A program made the position numbers and the translations under genes. A DNA stretch of 64,000 bases from Pseudonocardia sulfidoxydans NBRC 16205 (GTDB lineage Bacteria > Actinomycetota > Actinomycetes > Mycobacteriales > Pseudonocardiaceae), in contig NZ_BJVJ01000005.1 in NCBI RefSeq assembly GCF_007989085.1, forward strand, positions 1 through 64,000. The letters run 5' to 3'. The notes below the pieces were generated by a model, which saw only the letters and a list, made by a program, of their open reading frames with translations, had not been told where the DNA came from and searched no databases. Below, piece after piece: positions 1-8,305 of the stretch. Positions within the stretch are counted from its first letter, which is position 1, and each line of letters opens with the position of its first letter.

Positions 1-24
1 GGGCCGTCGTCGTGGAACGGGTAC

Positions 25-606
25 CTACAGGTAGCCGGCGGTGGCGGGCACCAGGTCCTGCACGGTGCGCCCGCTCGCGGTGGCGCCGATCGCCGTCATC
101 GTCCAGTCCCCGGAGCCGGCGCGCGACACCTTGGCCATGATCTGCGCGTTGTGTCGGCCGGAGCCGCTGAGGTCGTAGCGGGCGAGCTCCTCGTTGGTGG
201 TCTCGTCGACGAGGCGGCAGAACGCGTTCTCGATCTGGGAGAAGTCCTGGCCGGTGAACGAGTTCACCGTGAAGACGATCTGCGCGATGCCCGGCGGGAG
301 CCGGGTGAGGTCGACGATGACCGACTCGTCGTCGCCCTCACCGTCGCCGGTCAGGTTGTCGCCGGTGTGGCGCACCGAGCCGTCGCGGCTCTGCAGCTGC
401 CGGAACCAGACGGCGTCGACGAGCTGGCCTGCGCCGTCGAACAGCAGGGCCGACGCGTCGAGGTCGATCGACTGCGACTTCGAACCGCCGAACAGGCCGC
501 GCTTCTTCACCGCGTCCCATCCCAGGCCCATCCGCACGACGGTGAGGCTGCCGCCACCGCGCTTGGCCAGCGAGACCTTCTGGCCCTTGGTCATGTTCAC
601 GCTCAT
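25..606 (-). CDS. terD: TerD family tellurium/stress resistance protein
   Basis: 193-residue cytoplasmic protein of the TerD/TerE/CABP family, which binds calcium and is linked to tellurite, phage and general stress tolerance; its biochemical role is not settled. Visible family signatures are GLGWD (27-31), IDLDAS (47-52) and the acidic Ca-binding loop HTGDNLTGDGEGDDE (80-94), followed by VNSFTGQDFSQIENA. The length is normal for a single-domain TerD. An ATG at 606 is preceded by CGGAG at good spacing. A second in-frame ATG lies four codons in. It is followed upstream on the same strand by the DUF475/TerC gene (84 bp away), the usual ter partnership. Family assignment is secure; the exact stress is not inferable. 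Confidence 0.93.
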   Translation of the reverse strand: MSVNMTKGQKVSLAKRGGGSLTVVRMGLGWDAVKKRGLFGGSKSQSIDLDASALLFDGAGQLVDAVWFRQLQSRDGSVRHTGDNLTGDGEGDDESVIVDLTRLPPGIAQIVFTVNSFTGQDFSQIENAFCRLVDETTNEELARYDLSGSGRHNAQIMAKVSRAGSGDWTMTAIGATASGRTVQDLVPATAGYL

Positions 607-690
607 GCAATGGCTCCGTTCGGTTCACGGGTCATCCGGTGAGCCGGGAGGAACGGCGGCTGCCGCCCCTCCCGGTGTGTCACGTACGAG

Positions 691-1854
691 CTACTTGCGG
701 ACCTGGCTGCCGGACTCGGCGGCGGCAACCTCGTCGAGCGGCTGTTCGGTCTCGACGCCCTCCCGGGCCAGCCTGCGGTTGCGCAGGATGCTGGACAGGA
801 AGGCCGCGCCGATGAACGCGACGCCGATGAGGCCGGTGATGATCTCGTTGACGTGGTAGCCGATGCCGACCAGCAGGATCACCGACAGGGCGCCGATGGC
901 CCAGTGCGCACCGTGCTCGAGGTACACGTAGTCCTGCAGGGTGCCCTTGCGGACCAGGAACACCGTCAGCGAGCGGACGAACATGGCGCCGATGAGGCCC
1001 AGGCCGAGCGCGATGAGGATCGGGTCGGTCGTGATCGCGAAGGCGCCGATGACGCCGTCGAACGAGAACGCCGCGTCGAGGACCTCGAGGTAGAGGAACA
1101 GGAAGAAGCCGGCCTTGCCGGTGGCCTTCGCGAGGTTCGACGGGCCGCCGGACTTCGTCGCGGCCCCGTCCCCGGCCTCGTCCCCGTCGCCGCCGCCCGC
1201 GAGCGCGTCGGCGCCGCCGGCCGACTCGAACAGGTCACCCAGGCCATTGACCAGCAGGTAGGTGACGAGACCCAGCGAGCCCGCGACGAGCACCTTGCCG
1301 GGCTCGGCCGCCAGGGTGCTGGCGAGGACGACGAGCGCGCCGATGGCGATGACGACCGAGAGCCGGTTGAGCGCGCCGATCTTGGCGAGGGGACGCTCGA
1401 GCCAGGCCAGCCAGCGGTGCTCACGGTCCTCGAAGACCCAGTCGAGGAAGAGCATGAACAAGAACATGCCGCCGAACGCCGCGATCTCCGGGTACGCCTG
1501 GTTGAGCAGGTAGGCGTAGCTCGTCGGATCGGTCTCGGGTCGTTGCTCGAGGGCGAGCTGGAACGCCTCGATCGGGCCCAGGTTCGCCGTGATGCCCACG
1601 ATGAGCAGCGGGAACACGAGCCGCATACCGAAGACGGCGATCAGGATGCCGATCGTCAGGAAGATCTTCTGCCAGAACGGGCTCATCCGCTCCAGCACGG
1701 TCGCGTTGACGACCGCGTTGTCGAAGGAGAGCGAAATCTCCAGGATGCCGAGGATCGCGCAGAGGATCAGCGCCTCGACACCGCCGTACAGGAAGGCGAC
1801 GACGAGAGCCACGACCGTGACCGCGTACGACCATCCGAAGATTCGAAGGTTCAT
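691..1854 (-). CDS. DUF475/TerC-family integral membrane protein
   Basis: 387-residue polytopic inner-membrane protein with about eight hydrophobic segments. It carries the two TerC-type acidic intramembrane signatures SFDNAVVNA (near the N-terminus) and AAFSFDGVIGAF (C-terminal half), separated by a charged Gly/Asp/Lys-rich loop (about residues 225-250). TerC proteins are proposed to move metal ions, manganese in some bacteria, and to work with TerD-type proteins at the membrane. I chose the ATG at 1854 because AGAGGAC lies directly upstream; an in-frame start at 1890 would add 12 hydrophilic residues unlike the family N-terminus. It sits 84 bp upstream of terD on the same strand and is probably cotranscribed with it. 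Confidence 0.9.
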   Translation of the reverse strand: MNLRIFGWSYAVTVVALVVAFLYGGVEALILCAILGILEISLSFDNAVVNATVLERMSPFWQKIFLTIGILIAVFGMRLVFPLLIVGITANLGPIEAFQLALEQRPETDPTSYAYLLNQAYPEIAAFGGMFLFMLFLDWVFEDREHRWLAWLERPLAKIGALNRLSVVIAIGALVVLASTLAAEPGKVLVAGSLGLVTYLLVNGLGDLFESAGGADALAGGGDGDEAGDGAATKSGGPSNLAKATGKAGFFLFLYLEVLDAAFSFDGVIGAFAITTDPILIALGLGLIGAMFVRSLTVFLVRKGTLQDYVYLEHGAHWAIGALSVILLVGIGYHVNEIITGLIGVAFIGAAFLSSILRNRRLAREGVETEQPLDEVAAAESGSQVRK

Positions 1855-2037
1855 GTCCTCTGCTTCTGTTGCGCTCGTGTGGGGCCTCACGGCCCGGCGG
1901 GGCTCGTGCCCGTCACCGTTCGCGGCAACGGTATCGCCGGTGATCAGGACGCCGGTGGGCGGTCTCCCGAAAAGGGACGTCCCGTCCGATTCCAGTGTGC
2001 CCGGATCGTCGGGAGCGCGTGGCGGGCGTGGAGCAGG

Positions 2038-4077
2038 TCACCCGTCCGAGCACGCCCGGGGCGCGACGTCGCCCGGGGAGGCGCCGTCGTCGACCAGAAC
2101 GACCTCGTACACCGGAAGGTTCCCGGGTGGGACGTTTCCGTCGTCGATCGTCGTACCGGCTACCCGCCCCACGACGCTCCAACCACCGTCAGGGCGACGA
2201 CGTCGGACGCGGTACCGCGCGGCGGGACCGCCCGCCCAGCTGACGTGGACGACGCCGCCGGGGCCACGCTCGGCGCGCACCCGCGACGGTTCGGGTCCCC
2301 CCGGCCCCGGCTCCCCCGCGGCGGCCCGCGGCGCGTCGTCGGAGCGCACGGGTTCGGACGCGCGACCGTCGACCAGCGAGGTGACCCGGTAGACGGGCGC
2401 CTCGACGCCGGGTGGGGCGCCGCCGTCCTCGATCGTCGCGTCGGCGGTCCGGCCGACGACCCGCCACGCCCCCTCGGGTGTGAGTCGTTCCACCTTGTGG
2501 GTCACGCCGGCCTCGGCGGGCGGCTCCCAGAGCACCAGCACGGCGCCGGCGGCGTCGCGGGCGGCCGAGACCCAGACCGGGGCCGCGGGCGGCGCGCCCC
2601 GCGACAGCGCCTCGAACGCCGCCGCGTGGTCGGCGCAGGCCGCCAGCACCTGACGCAGCGCGCGCACGCGTTCCGTCGGCGGCCCCGACGGCACCCGCGC
2701 GAACGCGCGGTCGGCGGCGGCGACGTGCCCGTCGGCCTCCGCCACGGCGTCGGCGACGGTGCGCCCGTCGGGGCCCGGCACGTCCGAGGCGGTGCGCCGC
2801 AACCGGTCGGCGAGCGCGGCGGCCTCCACCCAGCGGTGGGCGGCGCGGGCCGAGTCGAGGACGACCCAGGTGCGGGCGGCCTCGGCGACGACGGTCTCGA
2901 TCTGCGCGGCGAGCGCGCGGGCCTGGGTGCCGGGCGCGCCGTCGAGGCCCCGGACGTCGCCGAGCACCGCCGCCGCGGCGCGGGGCCGGCCCTCGCGCAG
3001 GGCGCGGCGGACCTCGCGCAGGTCGGGGCCCGTGAGCGCCGGAGCGGGGTCGCGACGGGGTGGCGCAGCCGCGCCGGGCACCGGTTCGACCTGCGCACCC
3101 AGCTCCGCGGCCAGCCGCGCGACGAGCGCCGCCGCGGCGGCCCGGTCCAAGCCCGCCTCGACGCCCGTGTCGACCAGATGGGCGTGGTCCTCGGCGACCA
3201 GCCGGTCCTCCACCAGCACGGCGGCCCGGACCTGCGGGCGGAGCGCGTCGGCGGCGTCGGCCTCCACGGCGGCGAGGTAGCCCGCGATCGCCCGCGGCCC
3301 GGCCTCCAGCAGGTCGGCAACGTGCACGAGCAGCTCGTCGACGACGACGCGCAGCCGGTCCGGCGGCAGCTCGCGGGCCCGGGTACGCCAGCCCGCGGCC
3401 CGCTCGCCGACCTCCTCCGGACCGGCGCCGGTGTCGAGGCCGAGCAGGGCGAGCAGCGTCGGCGGCGGGGTGGCGCCGGTGAGGCGGCCGAACTCGTCGA
3501 GCAGTGCTCGGACCTGACGCCGTCGTTCCGGGCCGACCACCGCGGCGTCCGGCGCGGGGGCCGCAGCAGCGGGCAGCAGCCGATGCCGGTTCAGCCGCGC
3601 CGACACCTCGGCCCGGTCGAGCCCGGCCAGGGCGCCGACGTCGTGCAGCCCCTCGACCTTGTCGGCCGGGACGCCGCCGTGCCGGTCGACGAGCCGGGCG
3701 ATCGCGGCGTCGAGGAGCTGGTAGCGGGCCGCGTCGCGCTGCTCCCGCACGGCCCTCGCCGCCACGGCGGCCACCCGGCGCCGCCCGGGGTCGCGCAGGT
3801 CGGCGCTGCGGGCGTCGTGACCGGCGACCAGCTCCGCGACGAGCAGCCGGTACTTCGGATGGTCACGCTGGCGCTGCCAGAACCCCCACACCTCGTCGAT
3901 GCGCGCCACCACGGCGGCGTCGTCGAGGGTGCCGGCGGCCGCGGCGTCGACGGGGATGTCGTAGAGCTCGAACGCGTCCGAGGTGTCGGGGCCGCCGCGC
4001 CGGTCGACCGCGGCGAGCACCCGCTTGCGGTAGCCGTTGGGGTCGAACGGTTCCAGGGTCACGGGGCGGTCAGCCAC
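2038..4077 (-). CDS. Hsp70-linked protein with C-terminal fibronectin III repeats
   Basis: About 679 residues. The GTG start at 4077 overlaps the stop of the Hsp70-like gene by 8 bp, so the two are translationally coupled. The N-terminal 150 residues (EPFDPNGYRKRVLAAV onward) are charged and helical, and I infer but cannot prove a J-like or co-chaperone role. The middle is Ala/Arg-rich helix. Two fibronectin-type-III-like repeats follow (about 485-575 and 585-670), each with a YRV..WxVVGR..xxTxxDxxxPPG pattern. There is no signal peptide or membrane segment, so it is cytoplasmic. I know no function for it. Operon position argues that it assists or is a client of the Hsp70 homologue. The start is the least certain part, since no strong ribosome-binding site is visible. 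Confidence 0.75.
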   Translation of the reverse strand: MADRPVTLEPFDPNGYRKRVLAAVDRRGGPDTSDAFELYDIPVDAAAAGTLDDAAVVARIDEVWGFWQRQRDHPKYRLLVAELVAGHDARSADLRDPGRRRVAAVAARAVREQRDAARYQLLDAAIARLVDRHGGVPADKVEGLHDVGALAGLDRAEVSARLNRHRLLPAAAAPAPDAAVVGPERRRQVRALLDEFGRLTGATPPPTLLALLGLDTGAGPEEVGERAAGWRTRARELPPDRLRVVVDELLVHVADLLEAGPRAIAGYLAAVEADAADALRPQVRAAVLVEDRLVAEDHAHLVDTGVEAGLDRAAAAALVARLAAELGAQVEPVPGAAAPPRRDPAPALTGPDLREVRRALREGRPRAAAAVLGDVRGLDGAPGTQARALAAQIETVVAEAARTWVVLDSARAAHRWVEAAALADRLRRTASDVPGPDGRTVADAVAEADGHVAAADRAFARVPSGPPTERVRALRQVLAACADHAAAFEALSRGAPPAAPVWVSAARDAAGAVLVLWEPPAEAGVTHKVERLTPEGAWRVVGRTADATIEDGGAPPGVEAPVYRVTSLVDGRASEPVRSDDAPRAAAGEPGPGGPEPSRVRAERGPGGVVHVSWAGGPAARYRVRRRRPDGGWSVVGRVAGTTIDDGNVPPGNLPVYEVVLVDDGASPGDVAPRACSDG

Positions 4078-5761
4078 GACGGCGGGCCCGGCCCAGCTGG
4101 TCGCGTTCACGGGCGACCTCGGCCTGCGACAACGTCGCGCCGGTCGTCGCGGTGAGCTCCAGCGGCATCGCCGCGTCGACATGGAACGCGGTGACGTGCA
4201 GGACCCCGTCGAACCCCATCTCGAACGTCACCCGGATCTCCGACCCCTCGTCGTGACCGGGCGGGATGCCGGTGATCTCACCCTGGATGAGGATCTTGAC
4301 GTCCTGGGTGCGCTGCGACTCGGCCTGGCCCTGCTGCTCGACGACCGTCAGCGCCACGACGGACTGGTCGGCCCGCACCGTCCCGAACGAGCGGCTGGTG
4401 CGCACCGGCAGGCGGTCGTTGCGGTGCACCAGCCACGACGGCTCCAGACGTCCGGCGTCGCTGACCGCGAGGACGCCGAACCCGCGCGACACGACGGTGT
4501 CGACGCGGATCTCCACGGCGCGGCGGACCTGCGCGAGGGGGACGGAGAAGGCGTCCGCGACGCGGCGGCACGCGTCGTCGAGGTCGGCCGAGGGGGCGTC
4601 CTCGACGGGGTCGCCGTCGCGCAGCCTCCCCCGGGTGCGCAGGTCGGCCGCGACCATGCGCTCCAGCTCCTTCTTCTCGCCGTACAGCGCGGCGCCGCGG
4701 GCGACGGCGAGGTCCGGGTCGTGCAGCAGCGGCTCCAGCCCGAGCTCGGCGCGCAGCGCCTCGGCCACCGACGGCATCCGCGACGACCCGCCGACGAGCA
4801 GCACCCGGTCGACCCGGTCGACGCCGCGACGGGCCGCCTCGGCCAGGCAGGACCGGGTCAGGTCGATCGTGCGGCGCAGCAGCGGCGCGGTCAGCTCGGT
4901 GAGCTCCGCGCGGGTCACCGGCACCGTGACCCGGGCACCGTCGTGGGCGACGACGACGTCGGTCCGGTCGGCGTCGGACAGCTCGTGCTTGGCCCGCTCG
5001 GCCGCGAGGACGAGCGCCTGGGCGCCGGCGGAGTCGTCGAGCGGGTCCTCGGCGCCGGGTGCGGCCTCGGCGAACCTCCGCGACAGGTGCAGCGCCAGCC
5101 GCTCGTCCCAGTCGGCACCGCCGAGCTGGTGGTCGCCCTCCACCGCGAGCACCGAGATGCGCCGGTCGGCCAGCTCGATGACGGCGACGTCGAAGGTGCC
5201 ACCGCCGAGGTCGTAGACGAGGACGGTCTCCCCGTCGGCCTTCCTCATGCCCACGCCGCTCATGCCCACGCTGCCGTCGAGGCGGCCGAACCCGTAGGAC
5301 AGGGCGGCGGCGATCGGCTCGGACAACACGTCGACGACGTCGAGGCCCGCGTAGACGCCGGCCTGCACCGTCGCGCGGCGTTCCTCGTCACCGAAGTAGG
5401 CGGGCACCGTGATGACGGCCGACGTCGGCTCCTCGCCGTCGGCGAAGCGGGCGTCGGCGACCAGGCTCGACAGGATCAGCGACGAGACCGCGGGTGCCGA
5501 CCACGCCTTGCCGTGCGCGACGAACCGCCACGCCGCGTCGCCCATCCGGCGTTTGACCAGCGCGCACACGTGCTCCGGGTCGAGCCGCGCCTCACGGCGG
5601 GCGCCCTCGCCGACGACGTACTCGTCGCGGGACGCGAACAGCACGACCGACGGTGTGGTCGGCTCCCCCGACATCCCGGCGAGCACGACGGGGCTCCCGT
5701 CCGGGGCGATACGGGCGACGGCGGAGTTGGTCGTACCGAGATCGATACCGTGGACGGCCAC
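4070..5761 (-). CDS. Hsp70-family (DnaK-like) chaperone, short form
   Basis: 563 residues, shorter than housekeeping DnaK (about 620). The ATPase domain is intact: GIDLGTTNS (5-13) for phosphate binding, VYDLGGGTFDVAV (about 185-197), and LLVGGSSRMPSV for adenosine contact. The substrate-binding half (about 390-540) is shortened and divergent, and there is no classical DnaK lid or EEVD-like tail. This is therefore an accessory Hsp70, not dnaK itself. It stands 30 bp from a divergent GrpE-like gene and is coupled to the downstream FN3 protein, giving a dedicated three-gene chaperone module. The ATP hydrolysis role is family knowledge; client proteins are unknown. Nearby TerD/TerC genes suggest a stress setting. 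Confidence 0.93.
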   Translation of the reverse strand: MAVHGIDLGTTNSAVARIAPDGSPVVLAGMSGEPTTPSVVLFASRDEYVVGEGARREARLDPEHVCALVKRRMGDAAWRFVAHGKAWSAPAVSSLILSSLVADARFADGEEPTSAVITVPAYFGDEERRATVQAGVYAGLDVVDVLSEPIAAALSYGFGRLDGSVGMSGVGMRKADGETVLVYDLGGGTFDVAVIELADRRISVLAVEGDHQLGGADWDERLALHLSRRFAEAAPGAEDPLDDSAGAQALVLAAERAKHELSDADRTDVVVAHDGARVTVPVTRAELTELTAPLLRRTIDLTRSCLAEAARRGVDRVDRVLLVGGSSRMPSVAEALRAELGLEPLLHDPDLAVARGAALYGEKKELERMVAADLRTRGRLRDGDPVEDAPSADLDDACRRVADAFSVPLAQVRRAVEIRVDTVVSRGFGVLAVSDAGRLEPSWLVHRNDRLPVRTSRSFGTVRADQSVVALTVVEQQGQAESQRTQDVKILIQGEITGIPPGHDEGSEIRVTFEMGFDGVLHVTAFHVDAAMPLELTATTGATLSQAEVARERDQLGRARRRG

Positions 5762-5791
5762 GGCGCCAGGCTATCGATAGGTTCTGAAGGC
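5762..5791. promoter_or_regulatory. 30-bp divergent region between Hsp70-like and GrpE-like genes
   Basis: The two start codons are only 30 bp apart. The gap holds a perfect 10-bp palindrome CTATCGATAG (5771-5780) and the GAAGG ribosome-binding site of the plus-strand gene. Any -35 and -10 elements must overlap the opposing coding sequence or the mRNAs must be nearly leaderless. The palindrome is a candidate shared operator. Confidence 0.5.
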
Positions 5792-6235
5792 GTGAGCGAA
5801 CCTTCCCTGCGCGACGTCGCGGACAAGGTCGACGACGTCGCCCGGCTGCTCGCGCGGCAGGCCGCCGCGTCCTCCGCGCGTCCCGCCGCCCCCGGCCCGG
5901 GGCCCGACGTGGCGCTGCTCGTCGACCTGCACGCGTTGCGTTCCGACGCCATGACCTGCGCGTCGACGGCGGCGTCGACGCCGGACGCCGAGGCCTTCGA
6001 GGCGCTGGCCGCCGGCCTGGAGCGGGTCCTCGCGGGGCGTGGCGGGTTCGTCGTGACGCCCCTGCCCGGCGACGTGTTCGACGCCGCGACGATGGACGCT
6101 GCGGAGGTCGCGACGACCGACGACGACGCCCTCGACCGGACCGTCGCCGCGACCCTCACCGACGGGCTGCGCGCCGACGGCCGTTGTGTGCGGCCGGCGC
6201 GGGTGCGGGTGTACCGGGGATCGTCTCGTGAGTGA
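5792..6235 (+). CDS. GrpE-like nucleotide exchange factor (divergent)
   Basis: 147 residues from the GTG at 5792 with GAAGG just upstream. The C-terminal half follows the GrpE beta-domain pattern: VVTPLPGDVFDAATMDAAEV, then a TVAATLTDGLRADG segment and the ending RCVRPARVRVYRG, which matches the LRPARVxV ending of GrpE. The N-terminal half is a short helix (DKVDDVARLLARQ) instead of the long GrpE dimer stalk. I infer it serves as the ADP/ATP exchange factor for the divergent Hsp70-like protein. The match is by motif only, and a structural comparison would settle it. Confidence 0.72.
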   Translation: MSEPSLRDVADKVDDVARLLARQAAASSARPAAPGPGPDVALLVDLHALRSDAMTCASTAASTPDAEAFEALAAGLERVLAGRGGFVVTPLPGDVFDAATMDAAEVATTDDDALDRTVAATLTDGLRADGRCVRPARVRVYRGSSRE

Positions 6236-6240
6236 CGGTG

Positions 6241-7125
6241 TCAGGTCACCTTATCCGCGAGCGCGACGGCCAGGTCGCAGTTGGCGGCGTCGGTGGCGAA
6301 GCCGACCGCGGCACCCGGCCCGGCGTCCGGGTCGAACTGGATCTGCGGGATCCCGCCCTCGCCGCCCGCCGTCGTCGACACGTAGACCAGCAGGTCCCCG
6401 CGGCGGACCAAGGCACCCGCCGAGCTGGTGCCGTCGCCGGTCGTGCAGAACGCCTCGTCGCCCGCCGCCACGGACTTCGCGAAGTACGCCGACGATGACA
6501 CCGTGATCCCGTTGCCGCGGTCCTCGCTCGTGCCCTTCGCCTTCGTCAGCTCGGCCTGGAAGCGGGCCGCCGCGTCGCCGCCGGAGTAGCGGGCGATCCG
6601 CGCGAGCTTGCCCAGGTCGGTGTCGCCCTGCCCGCTCTGCACCGCCCAGCACGTCTCGGCGTCGGGCAGCACCCGCGAGTCGAGGATCGGCGCCGCGAAC
6701 GACCCGACCCCGCCCATGGAGACCACGTCGAAGTTCCCGCCGAGCACGGCGTCGACGTCGTCCTTCGACACCGCCGGGCAGTCGCCGCCCGCTCCTCCGG
6801 TCACACCCGCCGCGACGCTGGTCACGGCCCGGTAGGCGAAGAAGCCTCCCGCACCGATCAGCACGACCAGGACCACCACGACGACCGCCACGATCTTCCC
6901 GGTGTTGCTCCTGCGGGGAGGTGAGGGCGGAGGTGGGTAGCTCCCGCCCCTCTGCGGGCCGAGCGGGTAGCCGCCGCCGGGCGGCGGGTACCCACCCTGC
7001 GGCCCCGGAAGCGGCCCCGGAGGCGGCCCCGGAGGCGGCCCGAAAGGCGCCCCGGGAGGCGGGCCGGGCGGCGGGGGCGGGTACCAGCGGCCGTCGGGCC
7101 CCTGCGTCCAACCGGGAGTGCTCAC
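6241..7125 (-). CDS. Single-pass membrane protein with proline-rich cytoplasmic head
   Basis: 294 residues. Residues 1-70 are Pro/Gly-rich ([20 protein letters not shown] and similar), followed by one hydrophobic span (about 76-100, KIVAVVVVVLVVLIGAGGFFAY) and a 190-residue extracytoplasmic domain with three or four cysteines. This layout is common in actinobacterial surface or sensor proteins, and the outer domain is not one I recognise. The GTG start at 7125 is preceded by GGAGACC. It ends 6 bp from the convergent stop of the GrpE-like gene. Localisation is well supported; function is unknown. Confidence 0.82.
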   Translation of the reverse strand: MSTPGWTQGPDGRWYPPPPPGPPPGAPFGPPPGPPPGPLPGPQGGYPPPGGGYPLGPQRGGSYPPPPSPPRRSNTGKIVAVVVVVLVVLIGAGGFFAYRAVTSVAAGVTGGAGGDCPAVSKDDVDAVLGGNFDVVSMGGVGSFAAPILDSRVLPDAETCWAVQSGQGDTDLGKLARIARYSGGDAAARFQAELTKAKGTSEDRGNGITVSSSAYFAKSVAAGDEAFCTTGDGTSSAGALVRRGDLLVYVSTTAGGEGGIPQIQFDPDAGPGAAVGFATDAANCDLAVALADKVT

Positions 7126-7231
7126 GGCAGGTCTCCGTTCCCCTACACCGGCCACACACGCCCAGGTCCGGGACGCGCGACTCGCGCGACATTGTCCGCG
7201 GAACCGACACCGGCCCCACACCGGGGCCCTG

Positions 7232-7747
7232 TCACGGCTGCGGCGGCTCCGGGTCGCGGGCGCGTTCCATCCGCACCAGCTGCACGCCCGCGTCGTCGAC
7301 GACCGTGCCCGTGGCCCGGTAGCCCGCCGCACCGTAGAAACGCAGGTTGTCGTCGCTGCGGGAACCCGTGACCAGCCAGAACAACCCGACCGACGCGGGC
7401 GCCGCGGCGTGCAGGGCCTGGAGCAGGGCCCGGCCGACTCCCCCGCCCTGGACGTCGGGCGCCACGGTGAACCGCACGACCTCCATCGCAGCGCCGTCGG
7501 CCCGCCCGCGGACCGACCCGACGAGGCGCGGCCCCAGCCACGCCGCCCGCGCCACGAGCGCGGGCCCGACGCCGGCGAGATCGGCGCGGATCTCCTGCAC
7601 GGTCTCGCGCAGCGGCGGGATACCGGGCGCGTGGTAGCGCTGCGCCTCGGTGACGTAGGCGGCGCGCTGCACCGTCAGCATCTCGCCGGCGTGTTCGGGG
7701 GCCGGCGTCGCGATCCGCAGTTCCGGCGCACGATCGGGAGCTGCCAT
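7232..7747 (-). CDS. GNAT family N-acetyltransferase
   Basis: 171 residues with the GNAT core: FTVAPDVQGGGVGRALLQALH is motif A, whose QGGGVGRAL turn binds acetyl-CoA pyrophosphate, and DNLRFYGAAGYRATG is the C-terminal motif B. The substrate cannot be inferred. It is monocistronic or cotranscribed with the downstream membrane protein (106 bp gap, same strand). The family call is secure. Confidence 0.9.
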   Translation of the reverse strand: MAAPDRAPELRIATPAPEHAGEMLTVQRAAYVTEAQRYHAPGIPPLRETVQEIRADLAGVGPALVARAAWLGPRLVGSVRGRADGAAMEVVRFTVAPDVQGGGVGRALLQALHAAAPASVGLFWLVTGSRSDDNLRFYGAAGYRATGTVVDDAGVQLVRMERARDPEPPQP

Positions 7748-7838
7748 GACGGCGACCCTAGGAGGGTGCTGAACAACTCCGGCCGTCGCGCAGTAGGTCC
7801 GAGTTGTGCAGCGCGCTCCTAGCCCCAGGCGAAATCGA

Positions 7839-8147
7839 TCAGTGCGTGCCGGCGCGGAACGGCAGGTCGTCGAACGGGTCCGACGATCCGCCCTCGTCGT
7901 GCAGCTCGAAATGCATCACCCGCGCCCAGGCGCCCTCTTTGGTCTCCGACGGCTGGATCGCGTCGGCGACGACCGAGTGCGACCGCGTCGCGAGGAAGTC
8001 GAACACCGGGTCGAAAGCGGGGTCGGTCATCTCCGTGAGGAGCGAGAACTCCGCGATGACGAGCGACCCGACCACAACGGCGTCGACCACGCCGACGTTC
8101 GCCGCGAGCACCGTCAACTCCTCGTTGTCCACTCCTCGATGTTGCAT
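7839..8147 (-). CDS. Small acidic protein of unknown function
   Basis: 102 residues, acidic, with no signal peptide. One hydrophobic stretch (LAANVGVVDAVVVGSLVIAEF, about 14-34) looks more like a buried helix-strand core than a membrane span. I do not recognise the family. The upstream 150 bp is strikingly AT-rich for this genome and holds two palindromes, one of which (TTGCATGCAA) overlaps the proposed ATG. A GTG six codons in is an alternative start with GAGGA adjacent. The AT-rich leader and skewed base use suggest a regulated or acquired gene. Confidence 0.6.
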   Translation of the reverse strand: MQHRGVDNEELTVLAANVGVVDAVVVGSLVIAEFSLLTEMTDPAFDPVFDFLATRSHSVVADAIQPSETKEGAWARVMHFELHDEGGSSDPFDDLPFRAGTH

Positions 8148-8305
8148 GCAAAGGGTGGGTAAAGCAAGTCCAAAGGTGGTCGGAATGGCGCTGCTCTCGT
8201 ATTCGAATCGGAAAAGAATACGAAATGCAGCGAACCCGAAATCGAGACGGAATCACCTGTACGGTGACGATCCCGACGAACGGGCCGGGTCCCGGCGGCC
8301 GACGG
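8148..8305. promoter_or_regulatory. AT-rich intergenic region with inverted repeat
   Basis: This 158-bp gap is far less GC-rich than its surroundings. It contains CGTATTC (8198-8204) and GAATACG (8216-8222), a perfect 7-bp inverted repeat with an 11-base spacer. The palindrome TTGCATGCAA (8142-8151) lies at the start of the small minus-strand gene. Likely promoter and operator of that gene; the regulator is unknown. Confidence 0.5.

Noticed and set aside
853..4155. Very long plus-strand open frame (1100 codons) opposite TerC and the FN3 protein
   Set aside because: Composition is Arg/Asp/Gly/Val-rich antisense to well-supported genes and lacks any recognisable domain; an artefact of high GC.
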